Notes under the pieces: model-generated
Told to the model about the DNA's origin: nothing
The model's database searches: none
The model's input: the letters and a program-made list of their open reading frames with translations, nothing else
Shown here: positions 45,701 to 58,149 of the stretch, in pieces
Layout: every line of letters begins with the position of its first letter
Position numbering within the stretch: the first letter of the stretch is position 1
Program-made: the position numbers and the translations under genes
Assembly: GCA_928212115.1 (NCBI GenBank)
Contig: CAKMRJ010004445.1
Span: 1,443,684 to 1,507,683 of the forward strand
Length of the DNA: 64,000 nt
Origin: Lactuca virosa
Lineage: Eukaryota; Streptophyta; Magnoliopsida; Asterales; Asteraceae
Direction: 5' to 3'

Positions 45701-48475
45701 TGTCACACCTCGAAACCGATGGCGGAAATGTCCCGGGGCGGATGTGACGTCATGTAGAGTATCACAACCAATGTACATAGCAAGCATAGTAAACACAACC
45801 ATTACATTACATAAGAAAGTTTTACATTTGTTTGAAAATAAAGTACTACAAGTTTTCTTAGATACATTGGTTAGATCAAAAGTAAAGACGAGTCTTCTAT
45901 GTGCTCCGTCTTCTCAAAAGAAGTTGGTAGGAGTACCTGTCTATGGATGCCCTGAGAATACAAGCAGTTTTAAAATATCAGCATAAAGCTGGTGAGTTCA
46001 TAAGCGGTTTGTTTTCTGGAAAAAAATTCAGTTTCCTTTAGTATCATGAACAGTTGATATCCAAGAAAATCTCGTATTTTCTTATAAAAGTAGTTTGGTT
46101 ATCCCTTTGTTACACAATTTGAATCAAGAAAATCCTGCAAATTTCCTTATGAAAATATGATTTGATTTCTCGTTTGATGTACCATACAACCTTGTTTATG
46201 AAAAGTTACGTTATCCCAAGAAAACCCTATGTTTTCTTATGAAAATGTTCGTTGGTTATCGATTCCGAAATGATGTGTACAAGTATCTACCATACTTGTA
46301 TCATTTGAGTGAAACATACTGAATGACTAGTATCCCGTAGTAAGCATATTAGTTTTGACACGTACACAAAACTAATAAGTAAGTAGTGAACTGGTAGTAA
46401 TTAAAGACAGTTATTACTAGAAGGTTAGTTCACTAGGTTCGTTATTACTTTATCAGTAAAAATTCATTATCTAAGTTGCGAGTTCCATAACCATACGATA
46501 GACTAGACATGGCAATAAGAAGTCCATCGTCATTTTATGACTTTTGTCACCCATGGACCTGACGATCCAACTGTAGCTAGCAGCAGGGTGCGGGGTAGTC
46601 AGTCCCGTATAGATCTATACACTCAAGTCACGCTCTCCCTCCAAGAGATTCTGGTTACGGGAGTAGTCCTCCACTCTCGAAATCCGTGTGGAGTGTTATC
46701 GAGGACGTGTCTCCAATCATAAGAATAATGAAATTTACAAGTAATAGTATAGAAAATCCCGGTTTATGAAATGACATGAAATCCTTGTGAAATGTAAAAA
46801 TGTAACATTTTATAATGAGTTTCACAATTTGGTTTTGTAAACTAACTCCACGAGTTAGACGGTTGGTCAAAACGGATTTTCAATGTTAAAACATATTGAT
46901 CATGTAGTTATGTTGTACGAAATAATAGTTTTGAGTACAAGTTTCCTTGTACTTTTGCTTGTATTCCCCCCCTGAAAACATGAAAAACACAGAAAATGGT
47001 GTAGGGGTATGAACTCACTTGACGAGAATGTGCCGATTTAGATGCTAAGTATTAGTTTAGGGCTTGAACACGCGTGAGGTTCCTATGTAACATGAAGAGA
47101 TACATAATGGTATCTAATTAGACTTTGATTTACCAAGATAGTAGGACAATACACTCCGAGGCACGAAAACACTTCAATTCAAGTGTTAGGGATGGTACGG
47201 GTTGCATCTAAGGAGTGTAGGGCCTAGATAAGGTGTTTACTTTTCAAGTGTAAACCCTTAGGGAGTTTACGGTCCAAAGAGCATATCCCCCATGAGTTTA
47301 CGGCCGTAAACTCATGGGTGTGGTAGTTTGAGTGATCCAAGGTCTCATCTTGCACATAGAAAGGATCTAAGGTTGATTCCATGGCTTAGGAAGTGATCGG
47401 GACATGAAATGGCCTAGGAATTAGGGTTTACGGTCCTTGGACCACCCTTGGGGAGTTTACGGTCGTAAACTCAAGGGTTTACGCTCCTGGGACCACCCTT
47501 GGGGAGTTTACGGTCGTAAACTCATGGGTTTACGGCCGTAAACCCACCTTTGTCATGTTTGTCCGTTTTACATGTGTTTTGGTGGTTTGTAGGCCATTCA
47601 TGCAAGTTCTAGACTCAAATACAAGCCATGGAAGGTGTTTAGAGCATTAAAACACCCTTGGGAGGTGTTTACGGTTTTGGGAGATGTTCCCAAACCGTAA
47701 ACTCGAGTTTATGCTCATTTGGACACGTTTTAGGGTTCTAAGATCATTTAAGCAAGTTTCAAAGCCATTAGACATGCATTGGAAGGGTTAAGGAGCATCA
47801 AAACCCCTTGAAAGGGTGTTTACGGTTCTTGAATATTCAAGGACCGTAAACTCATGTTCATGGCCAAAAACTCATGATCTTGTGGTTCTAACTCCATGCA
47901 TGTAAGGATCTAAGCATTAGAAGAGGTTTGGAAGGGTCTTGGGGCTTCAAAACCCCCATTTGAAGGAGTTTACGGTTTTTGGGAGGCTCCCCAAAACCGT
48001 AAACACGAGTTTTTGATGCATTAGGGAGTTTAAGACATGGATTTGCATGCATGTTAGGATAAACAACTAGTTAGGAAGGATCACTTACCAAATTGGAGCT
48101 TGAAAGTGAAGATTTCTTGAGAGGAATCCGATTTTAGAGGGAGAAAGTAGAGAGAGAAAGTTTAAGTGTGGGAAAAGCTCAAATGGTGGTCACTCCACCC
48201 TTTTGTAAGCCTAGAGTTAGTGACCCGGTGGGAAAACACCCAATACGGACATTAAACGGGGCTTAATATTTTACCCGTGTTAGTCGCAGTCTAGAAATTC
48301 TCAAAAGATTATTTAGAGTGTTTTCACTCAATTAAATATTTCGTTCTGACACATACGAAATTTTAATAATTCTAATTGAATTATTTAATTTGAAAGTTAA
48401 CGGAAAAACCCAAAATAAAATAAATTTTATTAACGGCATGGGTTATGTTAACGGAAAATCTTTCGGGTTGTCACA
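45701..48475 (-). repeat. G4 5' LTR (right copy)
   Basis: 2775 bp, matching the left copy with about thirty substitutions and a few one- or two-base indels. The 30-bp perfect palindrome recurs at 47289-47318. Confidence 0.92.
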
Positions 48476-48480
48476 AATTG

Positions 48481-49687
48481 ACATTGCCAAAAATGGGATT
48501 TTTCACTTAAATTTGTTATTTAACAAATTGATCCATGGAAATCTGAATTTATAGAAAAATGTTTGTAACTTATACAAAACCTAATTTTGACATAATAGTG
48601 ACATAATTCTATTGTGGAAATTAAGTATACTATTGTTAGATTTTCGACTAGAGACTTACTAATGTGTAACCTTATCGTAGGGAAGCGGTAGTAGGACGTG
48701 AGGGAAGTTAGCTCAAGGCATCACAAATACCTTCACACATCATTGTGAGTATTCACGCCTCCCCCTATTTTTGTTTTTTAAATGTTTTGGGGCGGAAAAG
48801 CATGTCCCAAACTATTTATGTTCGTTGTATTTATTGGACTCGTATAAACTTGGTTGCTAGATTTTGTATGTATGTGTGTGTTACTTTAATTCACGAGGAC
48901 TGTAACGTAGTTAAGTCCCTGGAATCGTTTGAAACAACTCATTAACTCTTTTGAGCCCATGGTCATTATGGATAGCGCTATTAGGAGGTAGACAATTCCT
49001 CACTCGCACGATTCGCTTGAGTGCATTTTACCATTTCTTATAGACTATGTTTGAGATACACATAGTAGTCAATAGGGAACGATTCGGTCATTAGGCTTGG
49101 GTTGGTAAATCATGAATGGAAACTTGATGCACATATGAAACTTGTATACTTATTTTAGCAACGAAACTTGTATACTCATTTTAGCTACGAAACTTATATA
49201 CTCATTTTAGCTATGAAACTTATATACTCATTTTAGCTACGAAACTTGTATACTTATTTTAGCTACGAAACTTGTATACTCATTTTAGCTACAAAACTTG
49301 TATACTCAATTTAGCTATGAAACATGTATACTCATTTTAGCAATGAAACTTGTTTACTCGTTTTAGCAACGAAAATTATTTCCCATGAGAACATGAACTT
49401 TGCATCTCATTTTGGCAACATACTTTATTTCTCATGATGACAACGAACTTCGTTTATGCAAACTTACTTACTCATTTAGCAATGTAGTTTTATTTATGGA
49501 AACTTCGATCAAAACCTTGATTACGATTCATGAAACCAATATTTTTTTAAAGCTGTGAACTCACCAACTATTTTTATACTTGACGTTCGTTTTACATGCT
49601 TTTTCAGGAATCATCTAGTAAGAGACACCTAAAGACACCTCACTTGTAGGAGCATTCACATATGTTGTCTTTCAAATACATTGTAAT
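48481..49687. repeat. Old AT-rich host sequence, piece 2
   Basis: Continues the sequence left of G4 and ends at the C2 insertion. The block around 48700-48790 (CACGCCTCCCCCTATTTTTG and GGGGCGGAAA) resembles parts of gypsy-type plant LTRs. No gene is supported; the 66-codon frame at 48745-48945 has no recognisable features. Confidence 0.4.
49137..49380. repeat. 26-bp minisatellite
   Basis: About nine tandem units of a 26-bp motif built from GAAACTTGTATACTC and ATTTTAGCTAC, with substitutions such as ACTTAT for ACTTGT. It then degrades into longer GAACTTTG/CTCATTTTGGCAAC units to about 49460. Confidence 0.85.
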
Positions 49688-50524
49688 TGTTGGATTAGGT
49701 GTCTAAGCCCATAACTATAATTGGTATGTACTTGATTTGATATGTAGCATGGTCCTTTTGGGTTGTCCTCACTCATGCAACTTGACAGGATGACTAGTGG
49801 AGAGAGAGAGAGAGAGTAGAATTTATTATGTGAAATAATTAATTGGTACTCAAATGTTTTATTAATATATTACAAGATTAATATATTATTTGGAAATCAT
49901 ATTATTATTTGGTGATTAATCAGAAATTAATTTAATATTAATTTTGGGGTTAAAGAAACTGATTAATAATTGAATGGGCTATTTTGCAAATCATTGATAG
50001 TTGCAGATTTGGGCTATTGGACTCCTTAATTAGGAGTGGACGAAATCCTCTAGGGAGGCCCTATAGATTTCGTCCAAGGCCTCATAAGGAGGAGTCCATG
50101 GGTTGCTTAAGCCTTAATCAGGAATTAGGGTTTCCTCCAGAAACCCTAGTAGCGCACAACTATATAAACCCCTTCATATATTAGGAATTTCAGCCTTATG
50201 CTTCTTTGAAGAACCCTAGCCGATTTCTAGTGTCTATTTACTCTCATCCTTTGCATTGGGTGTGTGTGACTCCATTAGAGGTGCAACACTTGGTGCACTA
50301 AGCTTTCAAGAGTCAAGGATCTCCAAGGAATTATTGTTATTACAATATAACAAGTGAGGTAATCTTCTAACCCTAATTTGTACATGAATTTCGAAAAATT
50401 GTATGCTAGTTCTAGGGTTATTGCTTTGGTATTTAACTTTCATGTTCAATAGAGAAAAACTTAGATCCAAAGCAATTAGGATTGCATGATCACATAGGAA
50501 TGTAGATATGCTCAAAACCCATTA
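49688..50524 (+). repeat. C2 5' LTR
   Basis: 837 bp, TGTTGGATTAGGTGTC to ACCCATTA. A GA microsatellite lies at about 49800-49816 and a TATA box (TATATAAAC) near 50161. Confidence 0.9.
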
Positions 50525-50540
50525 GTGGTATCAGAGCCTA
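50525..50540 (+). promoter_or_regulatory. C2 primer-binding site, tRNA-Met
   Basis: GTGGTATCAGAGCCTA follows the LTR end; TGGTATCAGAGC is the initiator tRNA-Met complement. Confidence 0.9.
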
Positions 50541-51937
50541 GGATGTTTTTCAATTCAATTGATGCAATAGCGAACTGTCCAAAGAACAAGAAAATCTTTT
50601 TTTGCAGTCTGGAGCATGAACTCGACGAGTTCAAGTATGAACTCGACGTGTTCCTTGCCAACTCGACGAGTTGACTCGTCAGTTTCCTATTTTTTCGATT
50701 TTCAGATCAGATTTTGATTAGGATAATTGTCATAATTCATTTTTAAACCCTAATATCGAATTTTCTGAAAGATATCATGATATCCTTATCAAAATTGAAA
50801 TATTTTGTTGAATTTGTGGATTATGATAAGATTATATTCCTAATTTAAATTTAACCTAGTATTTTCAAAAGTTTTTAAAATACACCCTTTAGTTTTATAA
50901 TTTAAAATTTGATTAAATAGCTTTAATTTTGAAATCTTAAATTTTAGAACCTTGGTATTTTTTGAATAGTTTAAAAAATACATTCATGTATTTTATTAAA
51001 CTAATTAAATATTTAATTAAAAGAGAATTGATAAATCCATTATATAGTTTAAATTTAACTAAATTAAAAGATTAATCTATTAAAGGATTAAACCACATAG
51101 TATTTTAAAGGTTAAAATACACCCTTATACTATATAAAATTAAAAGTCTAATATATTATATTTGTATAAGAAAAGTCAGTCTTACCGTTAGTAGGCCTCA
51201 TTCACGAAGCTAGTCTATAAGGGGTGTTTAAGGAGGCGGCCTGTAAAATGACCGCCATTGGGTATCCACTCTTACCCACCGCACTCTTGACTAGTGGAGG
51301 GTCGTTAGTCGAATGGGTAGGATAGGACACTAAACTCTCATTAAAAGTATAATGAATTATAAAGTAACTAAACGCTTTCATAATTCCTAATCTTAGTTAC
51401 TTTAGGATAATGTGAATTTGATGCTAACCCATGGAATTGCACATTACACCTTATTGGTTGTTAGTGGAGCGTGTGTGGTTAACCGGCACACTAATATGAG
51501 ACCGATATTGTTGGCAATGGGTTTCTTGTAAATTATCGTTGATTAATGGAGCGTGTGTGGTTAACTGGCACATTAATTAGATGATAAATGACATCGAGAG
51601 TACCAACCTAATTTGCATGGTTATTCACACCTTATTTGTGATCCTCGGTATCCCAGTCACAAATTGAAGGGCATAATCGAGATTAAACATGTCATTGAAA
51701 AGTTCAATGAATCTCAAAAGATATAGTAATTTCATTTAAAACCTAATTCGTTTAAAATTTTGTTTTTATGGTGGAATTGGTAAATCGTCATTTACCTACC
51801 TTCAAATAATTTACAATTGGATTACGGCATCCATCTTCCGAATTGTGATCTATTGTGTTGGGTCCTACCCTTAATATTTCATTTGGGTGTTATATTAAGG
51901 ATTAAATCAACTCACTTGAATTTTCTCCTTTTTTTAG
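50541..51937 (+). other. C2 leader, non-coding
   Basis: 1.4 kb of AT-rich sequence without genes. Near its start (50628-50680) it carries three ACTCGACGAGT-type palindromes, the same motif found in gypsy LTRs of this window. A part around 51180-51660 repeats GTGGAGCGTGTGTGGTTAAC-type blocks twice (51465 and 51545). Confidence 0.6.
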
Positions 51938-52714
51938 ATGTCTAGTTCTGACAACTATGGTCTTCCTCAATCCTTTGGAAAAGACTTTCTTTTTTAAAAT
52001 GATTTTCCACATGTCGATCGAGGTGAAAGAACGTTCCCTTCTTCGTGCATTGGTGGAACTGGAAATCATACTTCACTTCCTCCACCTCCTCTAATGATTC
52101 TCCCTGACCCACATTTTCGTCGACTTGAAAAGTTCAAGGTCACTCGGGCCCTTTGGCATGCAAACACCGAGATGGAAGTTATGTGTCTGCACACGTCTTG
52201 AAGATGAAGTCGCACACTGACAGACTGGGAATGTTGGGTGTCGTTTTCCAAAGGAAGCTAGTTGTTGACATGGTTCATCAATCGCTTCCTGAGTCATATA
52301 GTCAGTTCCTCAAGGACTACTATATGACTGATCAAGACGTGGCCCTTATTGATCTGACATATTTGCTAATTGTTGCGGAAGCACCAATGTTTTGGCGCAC
52401 TGGTCAAGAAAATTTGATTTGGAAGATCTACCTCCCAAATTTCCAAGGACATAGGCAATGACAACGATAATAGTCTAGAAATGATTTCTTCTCCTAAGGG
52501 AGAGAAATTGGCCAAGGTCAAAAAGTTTGACCGTAAGTGAAAGGCCAAGTCTGAGATAGTTCGACGTGTCGCTCCTAAAGAGTCCATCTGTCTCTATTGT
52601 CGATTGAAGGGGCACTGGAATCGAAGCTACCCTGACTACCTGAGAGATCTTAAAGATAGTAAAGTCAAATTGTATGACTCTGCTCTAGGATCGAAGAGAA
52701 AGAAGGAAGCTTAA
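51938..52714 (+). pseudogene. C2 gag (decayed)
   Basis: Starts ATG at 51938 (MSSSDNYGLPQSFGK) with an early stop near 51995. Later pieces show the copia gag core: HVLKMKSHTDRLGMLG, LVVDMVHQSLPESYSQFL and KDYYMTDQD. A zinc knuckle CLYCRLKGHWNRSY has lost its last cysteine. Several frameshifts and stops break it. The order and spacing match a Ty1/copia Gag. Confidence 0.75.
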
Positions 52715-52984
52715 AAGAGGAGTAGGTTCATTCTGATATGAAGAAATGGATTTCGGTCATATGGTTCAATGATCAGGATTTGGAGCTGCTACTTAGGAGT
52801 TATAATAGACTGCTTAGCAATATCTAGAAACATAGTTTTCATATGTATTTGCATTGTAAGGACAAGTTTTCCACATTTTATCAATAAAACAAATTTTGAT
52901 TTTATCTTATATTACGTTTCCGTGCAATGACATTTTTTAAAATTGGTGTTTGTATTTCTATTGTTAGCAATGTTGAAAATGCAT

Positions 52985-55400
52985 TTGATTCTTAGTTATA
53001 TCGCTTGTGGTAGTGTCATAATTTACCAAGTGAGGAAGGATTCTCATCACCCAAGTTTCAGTTGGACAGAAACTTGGAATCATGCGATTTATATTGTGTG
53101 ATGTATGAGAATCTTGGTCTTTGAGAAATTAAGACTAATTCCTTGTTCACATGTATATGTGAGTCAAGTGAAGGATTAAAGGATCTAGTACACATTGATG
53201 TGAACTGCTCAGATCCACCACAAAGGACGATAAAGTCTACTCGTCATGATTTACTATTGATTCAGTAAATATGGTTATGCTTACAAGATTAAGTATAATT
53301 CTGATACCTTGAAAAGTTCAAGGTGTAGTATAACGAATAAGAAGAATCCATTGGGCAGAAACATAAAAGTTTCTTCAATCTGAAAGGAAAAGAGAGTACT
53401 TTAGTATCGTGTTTTATGATCATCCTAATGATTATGGAACCATGTCACAATTGATCCTCTAAAGACACCTTAGTGCATTTATATGACTAAGAATAGGAAT
53501 CAGGTGTTGTTGAAATGGTCAAATCAAGAAGATGAGTCATACTTCGTTCTAAAAACAAGTTTTAGAGTCATACTCTAGTTACTCCAAGTTGTGCCTTAAG
53601 TAACATGTTCTAAGTAGGTTTATAACACCTCATGAAATTTGGAGCAAAAAATGTTTTCTTGCTCTTGCACATTTAAAATTGGTAGTTGTGATGTTATGGT
53701 TTAAACAAAGACCAACTAAGACCAATTAAACGAAGTGTTTTCTTAATAAGAACCCACACTAACTCTTGAATATTTGTTTGTTGAGAAATGTTCTCTGACA
53801 GAGAATCTTATATGTCAAGAAGTCAGTGGGAGTCTTGTTGATCTTGAAACGTTTCAGGAGACAACCAAGAATAAACCTTTTAGTAATCACTAGCACACGA
53901 CTTAAGGTTTATAACCTATTGTGTGTGACACATTCTTGTTTCTGTTCCCATTCCAGTTAAATTGACTATGCATGTGAGTTCTATGAGTTCTCATTTGATC
54001 GCATAAGGCAAAGCACCTTGATCAGTGAAAGTACATTGATTTGTATGGGTGAGTTTCTCAATAACTTGGAAGCACCGGTAGGCCCTTGTGCTACCGGATG
54101 GCAAGAAATTAAGATTAACAAGTTCAGCCCATATGAGTTTGAATTTGTCATAAACCTTGTCTTATGATAGTGGTTGGAAATGACAATTAACATGGATAGG
54201 AACACATACACTATAAAATCTAAGTGGCAAGAGGTTTCTCTAGTTCATGAAAATGATTGTGAGGAAACACTTTTGCTAGTATATTTTAAAGGAGTGATCA
54301 ATATAATTAGAGTTAGCGGTTATGATAATTGCGTTATCAAATTCGAGTATGATTACAGGATCCCTTGTCATAGTTCGAATTGTGAGAAATGGCAAATAGT
54401 TTGAATATTCGGGACTTATTATTATAAGTTCTAAAAGGGTTTAGACACACACATAAGCTGTCTAATGAAAGGTGTATGAGCTTGAGAAGTCTAGATAAAG
54501 ACTTATCGAAGCACCACGTATCAGAAATCTAAACCTTGGTAAGAAAATCAATAGGTATTGATTTCTAGAAGTCCAGCTGATTTCTAAGTACATGTCAAAG
54601 CTAGTGTGAGCATAATTGTTTTGCTGCTAAGAACATAATTGTTATGCTAGTGGGAGCGTGATTATTATGTTAAGTGTTGCAAGTTAGCAATGCCATTTAT
54701 AGGAAACAAAGTTCTAAATTTGCAAAGTTGCAAAATTTGGAAATTGTTTCGTTATAGTAAGGCTTAATAGAGAGGGAATTTATACTTCATTTCGAATCTA
54801 AAATCTTAGATTGAAGTTTTAGTGGAACTTAGTCATGAAGGTATATGAATATCGTGTTGAAATAATTCAACATAGGAAATTCTATATATGGGAATATTAT
54901 AGCAAGAGACTGTTTAAGTATCATGTCTTTATGTAAGACATTATGAATCAAATCATATATGCTTTGGGTATAGGATCGATTGTATATGCTATAATATTCG
55001 CCTGATCTGATTTTTCCAAATGCCTAGAGCATTAAGAAGGAAAAGGACTGGAACTGACTAGAGTTGTTAAACAATTATCAAGGACAATCTGAGAACGATT
55101 GGTTGCTTGTGGACAGTTAGAAGTGTAGTATTAATTTGGACGGGCCATATTGACATGTTCTGAATAGAGGTAACTCTTGTTCAGAATTGATAGTCGTGTG
55201 GAATATGAAATGTTTCATCATGGGAGTTGGATAATAAGAATCTATATGTAAACTTTTATGCAAGAAGGATGTTCAAAGGAATGTACTTTAAATGTGAGAC
55301 TTCATTTACATGTAATTGTTTTGTGACAAATCTCCAGTGGAATGCTTTATAATATCATTGGCAAAATCTCTGTGACTTTAGTGCCTTGACATTACAAAAG
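52985..55400 (+). pseudogene. C2 pol remnant, heavily decayed
   Basis: Only scattered copia-like pieces remain, such as SEGLKDLVHIDV near 53165-53205 (integrase start), a stretch near 53780-53870 like the linker after integrase, and an RT-like region near 54550-55100. No frame is open for more than about 80 codons. The assignment rests partly on position between C2 gag and the C2 3' LTR. Confidence 0.5.
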
Positions 55401-56480
55401 GATCATTGCATGTAAGTTTAGACTCTAACGGATTCTGGTAGTGGCAAGAATTTTCTATTCTTACACTTGTGATAGGGATTTGGAATTGTGAAATAAGCAT
55501 CATCGGAAATGTTTTCAATTGATCTATTTCACATAAAAAGGACCATAGATAAAGATAGTGTGCGTGCTTGGAGCATGGCATGACTGTTGTTTTTAATTCA
55601 AGTATTAAGTTGCTTGTTCGAAACATTATACAATGAATAAGGTCTAATTAATATGGTGATTAAATAGTAAGTGTTTTATTTATATTCAAAAGTTTTGAGA
55701 CCATATTGGATTAGGTTATTCTTGTGTTTCACTTTGCATGTTTTACTTCCCGAATAACTAGGTTATTCAAACATCCGCAGTCGATCATACTTTTGGAGGT
55801 AAGTAGTGAATTAAGACTGTCATGAATCCGACTGTAGACTATCTAAGTACTTAGGCATAGCAAATGTTTGTTGCAGTGTTCATGAGTACTCCTGAAATAG
55901 GAATTTGAGTATTGGATTAACCCACGCTCAAGTATTACTTCATGGATTTATCACGACTAATTTTGAGACAATAATGTCTTATATTCTTGAAATGGAGACA
56001 TATGAGTTATTGTTTACGAGTCGGTTGTGCATTGATAATACGTAAATGCATCAGTAACTTGATGTTATAAAATGTATTGTTGTGTGTGATTTGATGAGTA
56101 AATTGTGCAAACATATGAATCGAAGTTTATCCGTTCCTTTTACCCTAAATGGGATAAAAGCGATATCTGTGGACCCCTCGATGATTTAGTGATGACACCC
56201 TAAGCGCTTGGCCAAGCCTGGACTGATTTGATTTGTTCAATTAGTCAGTCGTTATAAATCGGAAATCGGGAAACAAACCTTGGACACAGAGATTGATTAT
56301 AATCCATGTCTCGTGTCCATACGATATCTTGTAGAACGGTGGGATATTTGATCACTTATCTAAAGGACGCGTCATTGATAAGATCAGAATTCGACAACGG
56401 CTTTCGAAAGCTACGATTGCTAATCAAATTTTGAAGTCATACTTGCAATAATAGTTATTAGACTTATCCAAGTGGAATGT
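55401..56480 (+). other. C2 3' untranslated region
   Basis: About 1.1 kb without genes. It is similar to 34865-35722 of C1, which shows C1 and C2 are related families. The purine-rich AAGTGGAATGT precedes the LTR. Confidence 0.6.
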
Positions 56481-56804
56481 TGTTGCGTTAGGTGTCAAAG
56501 CCCATAACTATAATTGGTATGTACTTGATTTGATATGTAGCATAGTTCTTTCAGGTTGCCTTCACTCATGCAAAGTGATAGGATGACTAGTGGAGAGAGA
56601 GAGAGTAGAATTTATTATGTGAAATAATTAATTGGTACTCAAATGATTGCTATTATGTGAAATAATTAATTGGTACTCAAATGACTAGTTCTAGGGTTAT
56701 TGCTATTGGTATTCAACTTGCATGTTTAATCGAGAAAAACTTAGATCCAAAGCAATTAGGGTTGCATGATCACATAGGAATATAGATATGCTCAAAACCC
56801 ATTA
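56481..56804 (+). repeat. C2 3' LTR, internally deleted
   Basis: 324 bp, TGTTGCGTTAGGTGTC to ACCCATTA. A block near 56618-56685 is duplicated (ATTATGTGAAATAATTAATT twice). About 500 bp present in the 5' LTR, including the TATA region, are missing. Confidence 0.85.
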
Positions 56805-56809
56805 GTAAT

Positions 56810-56946
56810 TTCTTTTAAATAGTTGTTCAAACTCACTGTAAATTGTAATGCTTTTTAAATACTATGGTTGGTGTTGTCTTTTAACTTTTTCTATGAGACC
56901 CTTTGTACTGCCACGCCCCGTATTTCAGCTTTAGCGGGGTGTGACA
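56810..56946. repeat. Old host sequence, piece 3, ending in an LTR-like terminus
   Basis: Resumes after the C2 target duplication and ends CCACGCCCCGTATTTCAGC...GCGGGGTGTGACA. GCCCCG and CGGGGT form a short inverted repeat, and the TGACA end resembles an LTR end. No primer site follows. Confidence 0.4.
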
Positions 56947-58149
56947 ATGAGTGAAGTTCATCATCGTGTTCATGTTGAAGTTCGTCATTAATAAACAATA
57001 ATTAAAGAAAGAAGTGTTTGATTTAAAGAGAAATCAATCATAGATCAATTGATTAAACACACAAAATGAAGAATGGATACTATTTAATAGATTGACACAA
57101 GTTTTCTGTTTCAATATGCGGAATATTTGAATCGAAAAGAACGATTCAAAAATATGAAAAAAAATTATTGTATAAAACTCCAATCGATGATATGAATCCC
57201 ACTTTGATAGCAATATAAGTGTGTTATAAATGATGATCTAATCAGTTGATTATGTAAAACCAATATAAGTCACACGGATCTAAATATAATCTGTTTGGCT
57301 CAAATTCATGTCTGGAAGAGTACAAAGAGTGAGAGTACAAAATGTGTTGAAAGTGTTCAAACCACTACTCAGATCTAAGTACTTACCCTATTTATAGGGT
57401 ACATCAGACGTACAAAAAATACAATGACTATAAATGACATATCAAAACTCTAATTTTCTTGTAAATAGATTACATATCGAAAGTGCTCAGCTTTCGATAC
57501 TTACAGACCAAGGAGATAAGATATAGCTTTCGACTCTCACTATCTACTTTTAACCCTACAACAACCTTTTAGGAAGTGAGAACCATGAAATTTGATGCCC
57601 AAGGGAAGGTATTTATAGCTAGGGGATCTCTAGAATAAACCCTTATTTGAATAATAAAATATTCATATTTTATTTATTCAAGGCAGTTATCCTTATTAGC
57701 TCTAGGAAACTTCCAGAAATCCTAAAAGCCCCCAAAAAAACCATCCATCTTATAGAACTCCTTATAAACTCTACCAAAAACACCCTCCACATAACACATT
57801 CGCGTGTTTGGTTTCTAGTGTTACACACTTCTTTATCCCCCCTATAAAATTGCACCTCGATCTACCCCTTGCATATTTCTCAAATAGTCGACAATCACCA
57901 AGTTTTTAGATGTCTTGATCTCCACACCAAAAAGATTATAATCTCCCGAAATGTAAGCATTGATGAACGTGTTTTTTTATTTCCATCAATGACACCAAAC
58001 ACTAAACACTACATTATCATATGATTTTATTTATTCTCACTCACCACCAAACTCCATTTCCATATAACATCTTCAATAAAAAACAAAGATTTCCAAACCC
58101 TCTCCCCCATCTCGATAGCTTCTCCAATCCTCACTATTACTACTAACAC
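56947..58149. other. No gene recognised
   Basis: 1.2 kb, AT-rich. TATTTATAG occurs near 57390 and 57611 and might be TATA elements of a decayed minus-strand promoter or LTR. I see no coding sequence or clean repeat boundary. Confidence 0.5.

Larger units (their letters stand above)
37796..48475 (-). mobile_element. Chromovirus G4, nearly complete
   Basis: 10.7-kb gypsy element on the minus strand with target duplication AATTG (37791-37795 and 48476-48480). It has LTRs of 2777 bp (37796-40572) and 2775 bp (45701-48475). A polypurine tract lies at 40573-40590 and a tRNA-Met primer site at 45683-45700. It has the full set of gag, protease, RT, RNase H, integrase and chromodomain. LTR differences number about thirty by eye, roughly 1 percent, so it is young but older than G3. 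Gag has two stops and a frameshift near its end, and a second frameshift lies between protease and RT. Confidence 0.93.
49688..56804 (+). mobile_element. Ty1/copia element C2, decayed
   Basis: Complete at both ends: 5' LTR 49688-50524, primer site, decayed gag and pol, 3' LTR 56481-56804. The target duplication GTAAT is at 49683-49687 and 56805-56809. The coding region is much more eroded than in C1. The 3' LTR is 324 bp against 837 bp for the 5' LTR, through an internal deletion after the repeated block GTGAAATAATTAATTGGTAC. Confidence 0.9.

Noticed and set aside
56947..58149. Host gene promoter on the minus strand suggested by TATTTATAG boxes
   Set aside because: No coding sequence follows in the right direction; the boxes could equally belong to a decayed LTR.
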